Below are positions 1-12,151 of a stretch of 64,000 bases of DNA, piece after piece. This DNA is from Miscanthus floridulus (taxonomy: Eukaryota > Streptophyta > Magnoliopsida > Poales > Poaceae). A program made the translations under genes and the position numbers. Each line of letters begins with the position of its first letter. The first letter of the stretch is position 1. Below the pieces are notes generated by a model. It was not told the origin of the DNA, searched no databases, and saw only the letters and a list, made by a program, of their open reading frames with translations. The stretch spans positions 75,764,791 through 75,828,790 of the forward strand of contig NC_089584.1 in assembly GCF_019320115.1 (NCBI RefSeq). The letters are read 5' to 3'.

Positions 1-10
1 TCAACACTTT

Positions 11-2360
11 TTGGTAATCGGATGGCCCATTTCTCCACCACCCCCACCATGGCGGGCTCGGGCGATACGATTCGCTTCAGCTCAATGGAATTTCCCCGCA
101 CTCTCGCCCACCAGGATGCGGGTTCCACCCGTCTTCGAGCCTTCCCAGGCCTTCCGCTTCGGAAGCCTAGACTTTGTCACCGATTGGCTCAGCGTACTCC
201 ACCTCCGCAAGGAGGCACACGTTCTGGCACCCGTCGAAGGGGCACCCTCCATTGACTCTGGGACGCGCGACATCGATGGCGCGGCATCCGTGCTTCTATC
301 CGAGCAAACTCTCTACTCAAACCTTGCTGTAAGTAATACACGTACTGCTACGTATTCTTCATTTACTATCCCCAATCGAGCACCTGGAGAGACTATGTCA
401 TCCACGCCACAAACACCACACAATCGGTTCCCCTATGGCCTCGCGTCCTCTATGGATACGTACGCCCGGGGACTCCAAAGGGTGCTGGTGCCTTTCCCCC
501 TCACGTCTGAATTTGTGGGAATGCCAGGCTGTGCTCCTGCCACTTCCCATGAACCCTTGGATGGTGACGGCGTGAGCGACGATTCCAGCGTCGGCGACGT
601 GGCACCATGCCCACTGTCCATCCCAGGAGTGCGCCATGGCGGACACTCTAGGACAGCCATCGGTCGTTGTGGAATCTGCACAGACTCATACCCCTCTGAA
701 CCCACATGCAGAGGCCCTCGCGTCTGCTCAAGCACACATCAAGGAATTGCGACAACGGCAGCAGAACTAGCCGCCACCTGCGCTGGCTCAGTCGGCCCAG
801 CGCGTCGTGCCCCACGCACATGGCCTTGCGGGAGGCACCCCGGGGCCATGTCCGTTAGGTCCAACATGACATCGTGAATGGGGGAAACAATGTCCCACAA
901 TTTGCCTGGGCTAGCCAGAATATCACTGCTGTAGCGATGCTTCTATGCGGTGTTCCCGAGCCCGTCGACCCTCAGGAGCGTGCAGTCTACTGGAACCTCC
1001 GGGTTTTAGTAGAAGCCGCCACCGTCCAATAGGCGGAAAGCTCCACGCCATGACTCCGATGCATGCCCTCTCTCCCACTAGGGGAACGGGGACACGCCAG
1101 ATGGATCGCTCCGTTCACTCGCCGCTACAAGCCGCCAGCACCAGCTCGGAGTGCGGTAGTCGTGCCACGGTCCGACTAGGCGCCTGCTCCGCACCTACCA
1201 TCGGTACATGAGCAGCCCAATCCACATCAGGATGCCCGTAGCACCATTGGCGACCGGTATCGGTCCCAACATAATAATGATATCCACCATATGGTGGCAG
1301 GTACCATGAATCCTAGCCAAACCATCGAGGGAACCGGCGAAACGTGCCCTAGGCGCAGTCACCGGTCGGATAACCGGAGCCCCAGCCCCGAGGGGCCCAG
1401 GGCCTCGGGCCTTCAGTCAGCGCATCCAGAAAGCACTGTTCCCGCGGCGTTTCCGGCCACCCACCAACATCACCAAATACACTAGGGAGACAAACCCAGG
1501 CATTTGGCTCAAAGACTTCAGCTCGCCTGTCGGGCCGGAGGAGTGGATGTTGACTTCTTCATCATTCAATATCTTCCCATTTGCGTGGGGGAACATGTTC
1601 GGGCGTGGCTCGAATTCCTTCCACACCACAGCATCCGTGACTGGGCGGACCTCAAGAGGGTCTTCGTTGGGAATTTCTAGGGGACATACGTCTGACCGAG
1701 GAACCCTTGGGACCTTAAGAGCTGTCAGCAAGAGCCCAGTGAGTCCCTGTGGGATACATTCGTAGGTTTCTCCCAACGATGCAACTCCCTCCCTAATGTC
1801 ATCAATGCGGATGTCATCAGCATGTTCCTCTCCTGGATGAATTACGAGTCCCTTATCCATAAGCTTGGCTGCTTGAAACCCCGTACCACCCACGACCTGC
1901 TTGATGTAGCCACCAACCACGCCTTCGTGAGGAGGCGATCAGAGCAGTCTTGAGCGGAGGCTGGGACAAGGTCAAAGCCAAATGCACGGACCCGGATGAG
2001 AGCCCCTCCACGCAGAGGGGCAAGAAAATAAAAAGGATCGACATCGGTCAAACAGTGCCCTGCTAGTTGCCGTGACTAATCGCATGGTCAAGTAGCCCCA
2101 TCAGGGACTGCCTGACCACTTCAACAAACTCATGGACAGTCCATGCCCCAACCACGCCTACCCTGTCAAACACCTCTACAAGGAGTGTGATCTCCTCAAA
2201 CATTTCCTTCGATAGGCCTATGGGCCAAAGGAGGGAGATGGCAAAGAGGCGGCACCCAAGAAGGGAGGTATGATAGGCAAAGACGCAGATGACTTCCTCG
2301 ATACTAATGAATGTATCATGATCTTTGGCGGATCCAATGCCGTCTAGACCAAGCGACAGC
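11..2360 (+). pseudogene. G gag pseudogene
   Basis: Structural polyprotein (capsid) of element G. An open frame from 11 to 877 gives the gag N-terminal region. Reading then shifts: about 885-1140 encodes an alpha-helical stretch with PEPVDPQERAVYWNLRVL, a sequence type usual for gag of this lineage. About 1561-1950 gives the core Retrotrans_gag signature (VRAWLEFLP, IRDWADLKRVF, FSQRCNSLPN). Stops occur at about 1677 and 1951, and at least two frame changes are needed, so no intact gag can be made. Minus-strand open frames here are shadows. Beyond 1951 the gag tail is barely readable. Confidence 0.7.
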
Positions 2361-2489
2361 ATAAGGTTTGCTATCGAGAGGCATGCGTCGCCAAGTCGGC
2401 CATCCCCTCCTTCCTCAGCTGGTCAGAGTCTCCGATCACCTATGATCAGAGGGACCATCCCTCCCACATCGCAAGACCAGGGCGCTATC

Positions 2490-3120
2490 CGCTCATCATC
2501 GACCCCATTGTCTGCAAGAAGCAACTTATGAAGGTGTTGATGGACGGCAGTAGCGGCCTTAACATCCTATACATCGACACCCTCGATGCCATGTGCATCC
2601 CCCGATGAGAACTCCGCTCGGTGAGCTCCCCCTTCCACGGGGTAATCCTGGGAGCGTAGGCATACCCACTCGGGCAGATCGATCTGCTCATCATGCTGGG
2701 AAGCTAAGCCAACTTCTGCTCAGAGGTCCTCACCTTCGAGGTAGTGGACTTTCTAGGGTCCTACCATGCCATCTTGGGGTGGCCATGCTACGCTAGATTC
2801 ATGGCAATCCCCAACTACACCTACCTCAAGCTAAAGATGCTAGGACCAAACGGTGTCATCACTATGAGCAGCGCATTCTCGCATGCCTTTACATGCGACT
2901 GTGAACACTATGAGCTCACCACTGCGGTCGTCAACTCGTCCGAACTCCCGTAGCTTGGGGAGTCATCGGCTCCGATAGCCCCAGACTGTAACCAACCAAC
3001 TTCCTCGTCGGCCTTTCGCCCGCTTGAAGAAACCAAGACGGTGGGAATCGACCCCACCAACCCAACCAAGACAGTTCAGATTGGGACCCAGCTCTTGGCC
3101 AAATAGGAATGTGAGCTCAT
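2490..3120 (+). pseudogene. G protease (retropepsin) pseudogene
   Basis: Aspartic protease domain that would cut the Gag-Pol polyprotein. The active-site region reads LMDGSSGLNIL near 2530, where the family has D-[GT]-[GA]-S, so the catalytic aspartate is present. The second conserved piece, YHAILGWP, follows near 2762-2785 (usual form LGRP), then the linker MAIPNYTYLKLKMLGPNG. In-frame stops near 2605, 2653 and 2706 break it. It lies between gag and RT, as expected in gypsy elements. Confidence 0.6.
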
Positions 3121-3159
3121 TGACTTCCTGTGCGTAATCGTGATGTCTTCGCATAGTAG

Positions 3160-4550
3160 CCGTCTGACATGCCGGGGATACCCCGAGAGGTCGCCAAACA
3201 TGCACTACGCCTTGCCCCAGGCTCTAAGCCCGCCAAACAACGCCTGCATCACTTTGACGATGAAAGGCGCAGGGCCATAGGCGAGGAAATCACCAAACTC
3301 CTAGCAGTTGGGTTCATCAGGGAGGTCTTTCCATTTCGACTGGCTCACCAATCCTGTCCTGGTCAGAAGGAAGACCGGGAAGTGGAGAATGTGCGTCAAT
3401 TATACTAGACTTAACAAAGCATGCCCAAAGGATCATTTCCCATTACCACGCATAGACTAGATAGTTGACTCCACCTCGGGTTGCGAAATCCTCTCCTTTC
3501 TGGATGCCTACTCAGGTTATCACCAGATCGCGATGAAAGAGTCCGATCAGCTCACAACCTCGTTCATCACCCTGTATGGTTCATACTGCTATGTGACCAT
3601 GCCTTTCAGCCTAAAGAACACTGGCGCCACCTACCAAAGGTGCATGCAGCAATGCTTCATTGACCAAATCGACCCGCTCGACCAGCCCGATCAGGCCGAG
3701 CGGCCAAAACCAACGATCACCGTCTATGTTGATGACATAGTGGTCAAAACGGCTTAAGCTTGTGACCTGATCGTAAACTTGGCTGTGACATTTGCAAACC
3801 TCCGAAGGTTCAACATCAAGCTGAATCCAGAAAATGTGTTTTTGGGGTTCCAAAGGGGAAACTGCTTGGATACATCGTATCCGAACGCGTCATCAAAGCC
3901 AACCCTAAAAATATCACATCCATCTCCAACATGGGCCCCATCCGCAATGTCAAGGGTGTGCAGAGGCTCACCGGTTACCTGGCTACCCTAAGCTGCTTCA
4001 TTCTCCCCAGCCCGGTGAATGGGGGATGCCGCTCTACAAGCTCCTCAAAAGGACGGATGCCTTTGTCTAGACTAAGGAAGCCCAGCAAGCTCTCGAAAGC
4101 CTCAAAACGTCCCTAACATCGTCCCCAATCCTCGTCGCTCTAGAACGAGGAGAACCCCTCCTCCTTTACATCATGGCAAGTAACCATGTGGTGAGGCGCC
4201 GCCCTTGTCATAGAGAGGGAGGAACTAGGACACCAGCTCAAATTGTAGTGACCCGTATACTTTGTCGGAGAAGTGCTTACCGACCCCAAGGTCCGATACC
4301 CCTAGGTGCAGAAACTCCTATACGTCGTACTAATGGCAACCAGGAAGCTCCTACACTACTTCACCGACCACAAAGTCATGGTCGTCACTTCATACCCACT
4401 CGGAGACATCGTCCACAACTACAATGTCGTGGGACGAATCTCCAAGTGGGCTCTTGAACTCATGGGCCACGACATCAGATATACCCCCCACACCGCTATT
4501 AAGTATCAGGCTCTCGCGGACTTTGTTGCTGAATGGATGGAGGTCTAGCT
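3160..4550 (+). pseudogene. G reverse transcriptase and first RNase H pseudogene
   Basis: The RT starts near the conserved DMPGIPREVAKHAL segment and continues through SFLDAYSGYHQIAM (3500-3535) and TMPFSLKNTGATYQR to the catalytic YVDD box at 3725-3736 (YVDDIVVK). The connection and native RNase H region follow, ending in KYQALADFVAEW near 4500-4536. A frameshift near 3335, a stop near 3460 and others at 3756 and about 4115 leave it non-functional. The YVDD motif itself is intact. Clear homology to gypsy RT is visible across the breaks. Confidence 0.8.
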
Positions 4551-4584
4551 ACCAATTCCGATCATCACCCACGAATACTAGACA

Positions 4585-4990
4585 ATGTACTTCGACAGGT
4601 CCATAATGGCGCCCGGCTTGGGAGCTGGAGTGATTCTGATCTCCCCAAATGGGAGTAGGCTCCGTTACGCCATCCACCTCCACTTCTCAGCTTCAAACAA
4701 TGTCGTGGAATATGAGGCCCTTATCAACGAACTCTGCATCGCCATTGAGCCCGGCGCTATGCGACTCTATGTCCATGGCGACTCGAAACTAGTCGTTGAT
4801 TAGGTCATGAAGGAGTCCTCCTGCAAAAGCCCCCTCATGATGGCATACTACTAAGAGGTGCGCAAGCTTGAGGACAAATTCTAGGGGATCAAACTACATC
4901 ACATCCCTTGAAGGACAATGATGCCGCCGATTTCCTTGCAAAACTGGCCTCTAGGCAGGATCCATCCCCAAGCGGGGTCTTCATCAACGA
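4585..4990 (+). pseudogene. G second RNase H-type domain, pseudogene
   Basis: After the normal RT-RNase H block a second RNase H fold begins: YFDRS (usual YFDGS), GAGVILISPNG, NNVVEYEAL and VHGDSKLVVD. These supply the D, E, D catalytic residues. Tat-lineage gypsy elements of plants are known to carry such an additional, archaeal-type RNase H between RT and integrase. In-frame stops at about 4801, 4852 and 4882 disrupt it. The same domain is present in element C, supporting a shared lineage. Confidence 0.65.
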
Positions 4991-5329
4991 CATCCACGAG
5001 CTATCCGCTCACATCTTGGAAGATCCAACCTGAATGCACCCCGATGCCCAGCCGGTGCTCGGGGGCTCTGACCCCGATGCCCAACCAGCGCCCAGGGGCT
5101 CCGACCCTAGTACCTCCACACCACCCGCAAGCGTCGCCGTATTGGCACCCGATCAAACCGATTGGCGAGTACCGCTACTCGCCTACATCCTCAAAGAGGT
5201 TCTCCCGCCTGAAAGGACAGAGGCCCGACAAATCGCTCAACGTGCCAAAACCTTCATCGCACTCAGTAACAAGCTCTACAAATGGAGGCCATCAGGGGTA
5301 CTCATGAAGTGTATCCTCACTAGCTAAGG

Positions 5330-6480
5330 GAGGGATCTCCTCCTTGAGGTTCATGCCAGCATTTGCGGGCATCACGCGGCCCTAAGGTCACTGGTCGAAA
5401 AAGTCTTCCGCCAAGGTTTTTACTGGCCCACCGCACTATGAGATGTAGAGGAAGTCATTTGCATGTGTGAGGGATGCTAGTTCTACGCCCGGCAAATACA
5501 TTTGCCGGCACAAGAGCTCCAAACCATCCCTATCACCTGGCCATTTGTGGTCTGGGGCCTCGACATGGTAGGACCCCTCAAAAAGGGCCCGGGCGGTTTC
5601 ACTCACCTACTCATAGCGGTCGACAAATTCACCAAGTGGATAGAGGCCAAACCCATCACCAACATCCGGTCAGAGGAGGCAGTCAAATTCTTCCTTGACA
5701 TCATCTACCGATTCGGCGTTCCCAACTGTATCATCACTAACCACGGGACTAACTTCACCGAGAAAAGTTCCCAAACTTTAGCGATGGATACGGCATCGGG
5801 ATCGACTGGGCCTCGGTCAAACATCCATGAACTAACGGTCAGGTTGAATGTGCCAATGGCATGGTCCTCCAAGGACTTAAGTCACGCATGTTTGATCGAC
5901 TCAAAAAATACATCGGGCGATGGGTTACGGAGGTCCCAACGATCCTCTGGAGCCTACGAACGACCCCAAACCGATCCACAGGATTCACACCCTTCTTCCT
6001 GGCCTATGGAGCTGAGGCAGTGTTGCCCTCCTACCTTGACCATGGCACACAAAGAGTGAAGGCTTTCGACCACGACCGAGCCGCGGAGGCCCAACAAGAC
6101 GTAGTCGACCTACTCGAAGAGGCCCGTGAAGCAACCGTCATCCGCTCCGCTCGCTACCAACAAACCCTCCGCAGGTACCACAAAAGGAAGATCAGAGGAA
6201 GGATTCTCGAAGTCGGCAACCTCGTACTTCGGAGGACCCAATCAATGAAGGAAAAACACAAGCTCTCTCCACCATGGGAAGGACCCTATACGGTAACCAA
6301 AGTAGTCCGACCGGGCACCTACCGACTAGAGGACAACAACGGCAACCTTCTCAATAATACTTGGAACATTGAACAGCTACGTCGTTTTTCCCCTAAATTT
6401 GGTCTAACCCACTTTTTTGTTAGAACACACTCCCGTAAGAGCACCCCTACCCGAAACACTTTTAGCCCAGGTCGCTCGGG
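5330..6480 (+). pseudogene. G integrase pseudogene
   Basis: Integrase with an N-terminal zinc-binding region (ICGHHAALRSL, then CEGC), a catalytic core (VVWGLDMVGPL, a D in IITNHGTNFT, and the E of the NGQVECANGMV segment) and a C-terminal part ending in PPWEGPYTVTKVVRPGTYRLED near 6275-6335. Stops occur near 5440 and 5479, and one frameshift near 5765 separates the first catalytic D from the E region. The open frame from 5861 to 6589 covers the C-terminal half without interruption and is the longest uninterrupted pol segment of G. Confidence 0.8.
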
Positions 6481-6589
6481 GGCTCCATGTACAATATTAA
6501 AATATTACCTCTCTTTTTACTATCGCACGATAAAGCAACTGTGTCCCCAAATAGAAACACATTCCATTCCCTATGTTTTCCTTATGTAA

Positions 6590-8905
6590 CTCTGTTCTTA
6601 CTCCCAACCAAATGCACCCCACCTTTTCCTATGGTTATGAACAGCTGAGCCTCGTGAGCCATGCCTCGGGCTCACAAGGTCGTAGCCTATGGAACAAATG
6701 GGCAGGTACGAGAAACAAAGGATAAAAAACAAAAGTTTTGCTAAAATAAATACAAGGAACGAATATCGTGGTTCTGTCACAAGGATAGCACGAATGTATT
6801 CATTAATACAGAAAACTATTCACATGGGGATTCACCCACAAACCTAAACTATTGCATTCTCTATTGCTACAAATACTACCGCGGTCGCTCAACGACGTCG
6901 CCAGGAGGCCAAAGAAGAAACCAGATGCAACCACTAGGGACCTGCTCGGCTCCGCTCCTTCCACTTCGGCGAATGCAATAAATACCTTCAGGGCATCGCA
7001 CCTATAGATGCTTAGCAGAAGAACATGGAGCCCCTGGCTGGAGGCACCACCACATGAAAACTCTGCCAAGAGACCACCTGACCCCCTAAGTCAATCGAAT
7101 CGCTCAGTATCCACACCTGAGATATAGGTAGGAAGCGAAGGGGCGCCCCATGCGGGCCATGCTGACTCCATCTCAAATGACAAGCACAGGTCCCGATCGG
7201 ACATTTTTGACTGAAGCTCTCCGAACCCCGTCTCTCAGGTCATCAAGGTGAGCATGTGTTCATTAAAAACAAAATGTTCATATGAGGGCTAATCCACAAT
7301 TGACGAGCGTAGGTCTTGGTCGGATGTTTCTGACTGTAGCTCTTTGAACCTCATCACTCCAGTCATCAAGGTAAAACGCTATCAAAACCCCTCTATTTCA
7401 ATTTAAAACATTCATACATCCATACGCGCATCTCATTCCATACGCCTAAACCCCCCGGACGGTTAGGGCATGAACCGCCCAGGGGCTCAGGAACTAAGCA
7501 TCGCACGTGCAACGAAATGCATCAGAACGCTCCTTGTTGCGTCACAAAGCGGCGGTTGCCTCATTCGATATGAGTAACCAACAGAGCTAGGGGAGAAAAC
7601 CGTAGATGAGCACCATGCGGCCCTAGCCTAGTCTGGTAGACTGGGTCATCTCAACCTTCTCATTCGATCCTAAACCTCTCGCTAAGCCCACAGAATCTCC
7701 ATCGAGGGAAGGCCAAAAGGCCACCTAGGTTGGTCTCTGGAATGACCTAGCCATCTATCAGGTTGCAGGTAAAGGAGTAATGGAATGTCACAAGAGGGCT
7801 ATGATGTCCCCGTCATGAACGATGGACCTAGATTCCACTCGATCACCCCCATTAGCGAACTCACCGAGATAGTCATTCGAGCCTGAGCGATCAGGACAGG
7901 CGACGAAACTCAGCCCTCCTGGTTTATGAGGAACCAGATAGGGTAGCACACATAAACTCACATTGACCCCTGCGAAGGCCTGATAGGGCTTAGGGGCTCA
8001 AGAAAAATGCTAAGGACGGTGACCTTGAACTCGCCAGATCCACGACTATGACTCGCCCAGTCCTCGGCACGCACCGACGCTAGGACCCACAAGCAACGCC
8101 TCATCTGATCTTTAACTAAACTAACAACATCTTCGTAATGGCTTCAGATGGCTTCACTGCGCTCCAAAGAAACCCTGGGACCATGACCATGAACTTGCGT
8201 CGATAGGATCGGTGACATCCGGCTATGGCTCCTGGGACCGCGACTCCTACACACGCATAACGGCTTCAAACGGCTTCACTGCACTCCAATAAAACCTAGG
8301 ACCGTGACTCCTACACTCACGTAATGGCTTCCTAAACTAACTAAACTAACTCCCTCGATCCATGGCGTGCACCAATGCTTGGGTCCATTCGTGGCTCCGC
8401 CTCACCTGATCCCACAGCGTGCATCGACGCCAAAGATCAGTGAGCTCTATCGCATCCGAACTAAGCTGTCCCCAACCATGGCGCGCATCGATGCCATGGT
8501 CCATTCATAAAATCCGACTCACCCGATCCCAAGGCACGCATCAACACCTAAGATTAGTGAGTTTTGCTTTTTTATCCTATCCCCCGCACCTCACCGCCTC
8601 GGCTATGCAACGACGCCTTGGTTAAAACATGCATACACGCCTGATGAGACAACACCCCCAGCCAGTTCGGCCTGAACCACCTGGGGCTCAGGGGCTACAC
8701 CCGCGGGTGCGCTCGCGCGCACCTTTCAAACAAAATAGAAAAAACATCCCCCATTGACAAACTCAGAAGCACCCCCCAGCCGGTTCGGCATGAACCACCT
8801 AGGGGCTCGGGGGCTACACCCACGGGTGCGCTCGCGCGCACCCACCGGGAAGACAAAAATCCCCTAGACGATTCTGCCTAAATCGCCCAGGGGCTCGGGG
8901 GCTCC
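6590..8905 (+). other. Noncoding 3' tail of element G with internal repeats
   Basis: No convincing protein is encoded between the end of integrase and the LTR. The tail holds degenerate direct repeats: two copies of a 'catcaaggt' unit (7175-7250 and 7303-7372), a 'ggcttc...cactccaa' unit (about 8140-8335) and three copies of a purine-rich block ending 'ggggctcgggggct' (8651-8720, 8770-8840, 8861-8905). The last copy is the polypurine tract (PPT) next to the LTR. Similar blocks occur at 6465-6485 and 7455-7490. Confidence 0.6.
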
Positions 8906-10099
8906 TATCGGGTTCATAAACCTAGGGTCCCTCGGGGACCGGCTTCCACGCCAGCGCTCGGCCCAAGAGGACAGCCTTTTTTCTTCTGGGCCGGCCCAAG
9001 AGTCTAAATTCAATAGACCAAAGCACTCGCTTCAGGCCTTGGCCGCCTTCAGCCCATCTTTCTGACTGGAGCACTAGCTCAGGCTCAGGCCAACTCTGAA
9101 TGGCCTCTTCGATCGGAGCGCTAGCGTTAGGCCTCGGCCGCCTTCGCACGGTCTCCACTCAGAAAACCTGACCCAAGGACCGCCTCTGACTCTGACCCCA
9201 TGTCTCCGACCGAGGTTTGTAGAAAACCCTGCCCATCGCTATTCTCCGACTGGCGTGCCATAGCCGACTAGGGCCATCTGACTAGGGATGCCCGCTCGGA
9301 TGGAACCAGAAGGCGTACGAGGGAAGGCAAAATAGGGCTCGCAAGTCAAACCATGGCACCAGGGACCATACCCTATGGCACAGTACTTTACAACCGTCCT
9401 GCCATGAATAGTATTGTGGGCGCCAACATTTACCTCTATAGTATTGTAGGCGCCGGTCAAAACACCCATACGGTGAGACCCCCCATGTGCCTCTGGGCAT
9501 CAATAGTATTGTGGGCACCGGAATTCACCGTACCAGGTGAATGTGGTAAAGCCAATGTCCAGTCGGCGAGACAGCATTTTTGTAGGTACCGATGTCCTCC
9601 AATCCTAAAGAAACCAGCTCAACCTCCCACATGTACCTGACATTCTATAGTGATGTCAATAGTATTGCGGGCGCCCACCATTATCCCATCCCCATTGGCG
9701 TGGGCAACAAGGCTTAGAAATGTTCGTACTCACTTGTAAAGCCATCCCCTTCTTCTATAAAAGGGGATGTGCTCCCTCCAAACACAGGCAGTTAACCCGA
9801 GTCGACTTCTTCAAGTTCAGGTTTAGGGTTGGACACTTTGTTCATAGCATAACTCCTGTCGATCTTGGCCCTTCCGATCGGACCGACCAGACACCCCATC
9901 TCTCTCCCTCGTTTGTAACCCCACTATAGACTTCGAGCACCTGGGCTTAGGAATAAAGTCACCGATCGACCCACACTGGACATAGGGCATGTTGCCTGAA
10001 CCAGTATAAATCCCGTGTCATTGAGTGCTAGGCCACCTCCGATCACAACGTACAGCAAAACTACAAATATTTACTAGTTGGTCACTTGCTATACCGACA
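8906..10099 (+). repeat. 3' LTR of element G
   Basis: About 1194 bp. The start is inferred from the PPT 'gggctcgggggctcc' at 8891-8905 followed by TATCGGG, a one-base variant of the expected TGTCGG. The end CCGACA at 10094-10099 is the inverted match. A TATA box (ctataaaagggg, about 9756-9767) sits where U3 meets R. U3 carries several copies of an 'atagtattgtgggcgcc'-like motif. The 5' LTR partner is outside the window, so the start is less certain than the end. Confidence 0.6.
9756..9765 (+). promoter_or_regulatory. TATA box in LTR of G
   Basis: The sequence ttctataaaagg is a strong plant TATA box in the right orientation and about 335 bp before the LTR end, which fits a U3/R boundary for this size of LTR. 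Confidence 0.6.
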
Positions 10100-11010
10100 T
10101 AATGTGTTTCCTCATTAGCAATAAAAGTATAGTTTTTTATATCAATCTTGTTCGTATTGTGTGTATCAGCTACTGATCCAAGGACTGATACATGATGCAC
10201 AGAGGACCCTAAATTAGGGGCCTGACATCTCCACCTTTACTATCATCCTCATTATCATCAACAACATAGGATGGGTCTTTTTAAATAGGGCTATGAACCA
10301 CCTGTAGAGCATTGGGTGCTACAATATCACGGTACATAGCTTCCTCATCAACACCAACATGTTCATTCTATGGTTCAGGATTCCTAAGGTAATCATCCTC
10401 ATCAGCATCATCATTGTCTATGTTGTCCCTAGGTTGGGTATCCACAACCAAATCCCACTCTAGGATAGGTTCATATGGATCAGAAGGACCTTGATATACA
10501 ATAAACATGAGGACAACCTTTCTCTTCAAATGTTTATCAAACATAGACATCAACTCTTGGTTGGTTTTTACTTTTGGGAAAGATTTTAGACCTTCATCAT
10601 AATACTGAATATGAGCTACTTCCAAATAACCAGGTGGGTACTTCTACCACTGACTCAACAAGGTCCTTATAATCTATTTTGTCTGGATCAACAACCATGT
10701 CAAAGCTAAAACATTTCACATCTTGTCTACACTTATTATGATTGCCCAATAATTTAATTTTCAACTTGAAACTAGTATTCAGATCCATGCTGTTATTCAA
10801 AATCAAAATAGGTTTTAGGGTTTTGGTACATCTATAACTACTTCTAGGAGCACAAAAAATTGTGGACTCACTCTTATAGCTAGTCATCTTCATTGGAGTC
10901 GATGCCATCTTGGTCGGAGACGATGATGTCCTACTCGGGCTAGACCCACATGGCCTCCACCTGCTGGCCGTACTGGCCACTAGAGGTGGCTGTCGTGGCT
11001 GGCTAGCCAC
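10100..11010 (-). pseudogene. mudrA-like (MULE) transposase N-terminal fragment
   Basis: Minus-strand fragments match the N-terminal part of Mutator-like transposase proteins of grasses: CFSFDMVVDPDKIDYKDLVESV (about 10655-10720), then after a frame break near 10640 VAHIQYYDEGLKSFPKVK and MSMFDKHLKRKVVLMF, then an acidic tract DNDDADEDDYLRNPEP. Stops at about 10369, 10293 and 10220 follow. The frame runs on to 10100, where the LTR of G cuts it; the catalytic DDE region would lie beyond, outside this window. The protein would have bound and cut Mutator-type termini. It is a dead remnant. Confidence 0.7.
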
Positions 11011-12151
11011 CAGATGGCCCAGCCACGCCTAGTGCTACGCCATGGGATGGCCCAGCTACGCCTGGCTGGCCGCTAGATGGGGCACCTGGTGCCACACCGC
11101 CCTCTAGCTAGGGCCGCACACGCTCCACCAAAAGAGTGCTGGTGCCTCCTCCATGGTGACCAGTGCTCGATTTGAGGGTGGGAGGAGGTGGATCTAGCAG
11201 ATCCAGGGCCAGAGGTCTAGTCGGCAGCCCGTAGCCGATGGCACCAGTGCCCTACCCAGCTACAACGGCAGTGACACCCTCCCCCATCATGTTTTTTTTT
11301 CTTAGTCTCTGGTTCCACTCGGTCTCATTCTCTATCCGATGCGATGTGGAATGCGGTGGTATGGGAAGAAATAGCAGAAGGGTAATTTAGACCTTTCATG
11401 TCTCAACCAGTGGCCAAACTAATAGACTACCATAACAAACTTGACAGAAGGCCATAGAAGGAATGAAATTTCATTTCAGGGCCATATAGGTAAGTTAAAA
11501 AAAGGCCATACAAGGAAGCGCCATTTTTTCTAGGGCCATACAGGTAAAAAGCTCTTAATATAAAGTACAACTTAGCTAATTGCAGTTGATGAATTCATCT
11601 ATTCCCTACTGATCAGGTTCAAGCAATGCAAAAGATATTGAACAAAGTACTAAAAACTTTATCCCTTATACATTTATAATTTTAGTTTCAATCCCCAAGA
11701 AATTTAGGTCATAGAATAGAAAAACACCAATGCAAAAATACTAACGATTCAGTGAGAAAAATACCAGAAAAAATGAACCAAACCTAATAATGAATTAATG
11801 TATGCAAGGATGATGCATGGCTAAAACAGGTCTCTATCGTGGCGCCACCCTACAGGTCCAGTTATGGCACCACCCATAGCGGTGGAGATGTGGAGTCATG
11901 CAATGCGGGGCACACGAAGTCCTATCATGGTGCCTCCCACTGTGGCATCACTCTTATGCCCGACTGGGTTGGGGCTAGGGCCGGTCAACCCACAGTGGCC
12001 ACGTAGGGTAGGGGAGGTAGTTGGAAAAAAGAGAAGGAGCAATGAGAGGGCGGCGGTGGCAGTCAGCAGCGCCTAGACGATGCGCAGCGCTAGAGAGGGA
12101 GCCAAAGTCAGGGCTGGGGCCAGTGAACCCACGGCAGCCATGCAAGGCAGG
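11011..12151 (-). other. Leader or intron-like region upstream of the mudrA remnant
   Basis: No gene is recognised. 11000-11300 and 11850-12150 are GC-rich and low in complexity, and would be 5' leader of the transposase gene on the minus strand. 11400-11545 holds three 'gggccata...gg' repeats. 11550-11820 is AT-rich and intron-like. The GC-rich unit at about 11968-12075 has a related unit beginning at 12108, continued across element A at 50620. Confidence 0.35.

Larger units (their letters stand above)
1..10099 (+). mobile_element. Ty3/gypsy LTR retrotransposon G, Tat/Retand-like, left part outside window
   Basis: Plus-strand element in the order gag, protease, RT, RNase H, second RNase H-type domain, integrase, noncoding tail, LTR. 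This order is typical of Ty3/gypsy, and the second RNase H-type domain is known from the Tat lineage. Every coding domain has stops and frameshifts, so it is an old copy. The 3' LTR ends in CCGACA at 10099 inside a mudrA-like reading frame; the expected right-hand TSD is TAATG (10100-10104). Its partner and the 5' LTR lie left of the window. Confidence 0.85.

Noticed and set aside
1417..1920. 167-codon open frame on the minus strand
   Set aside because: Complementary to the gag core of G, whose plus-strand frame has recognisable gag motifs; a shadow frame.
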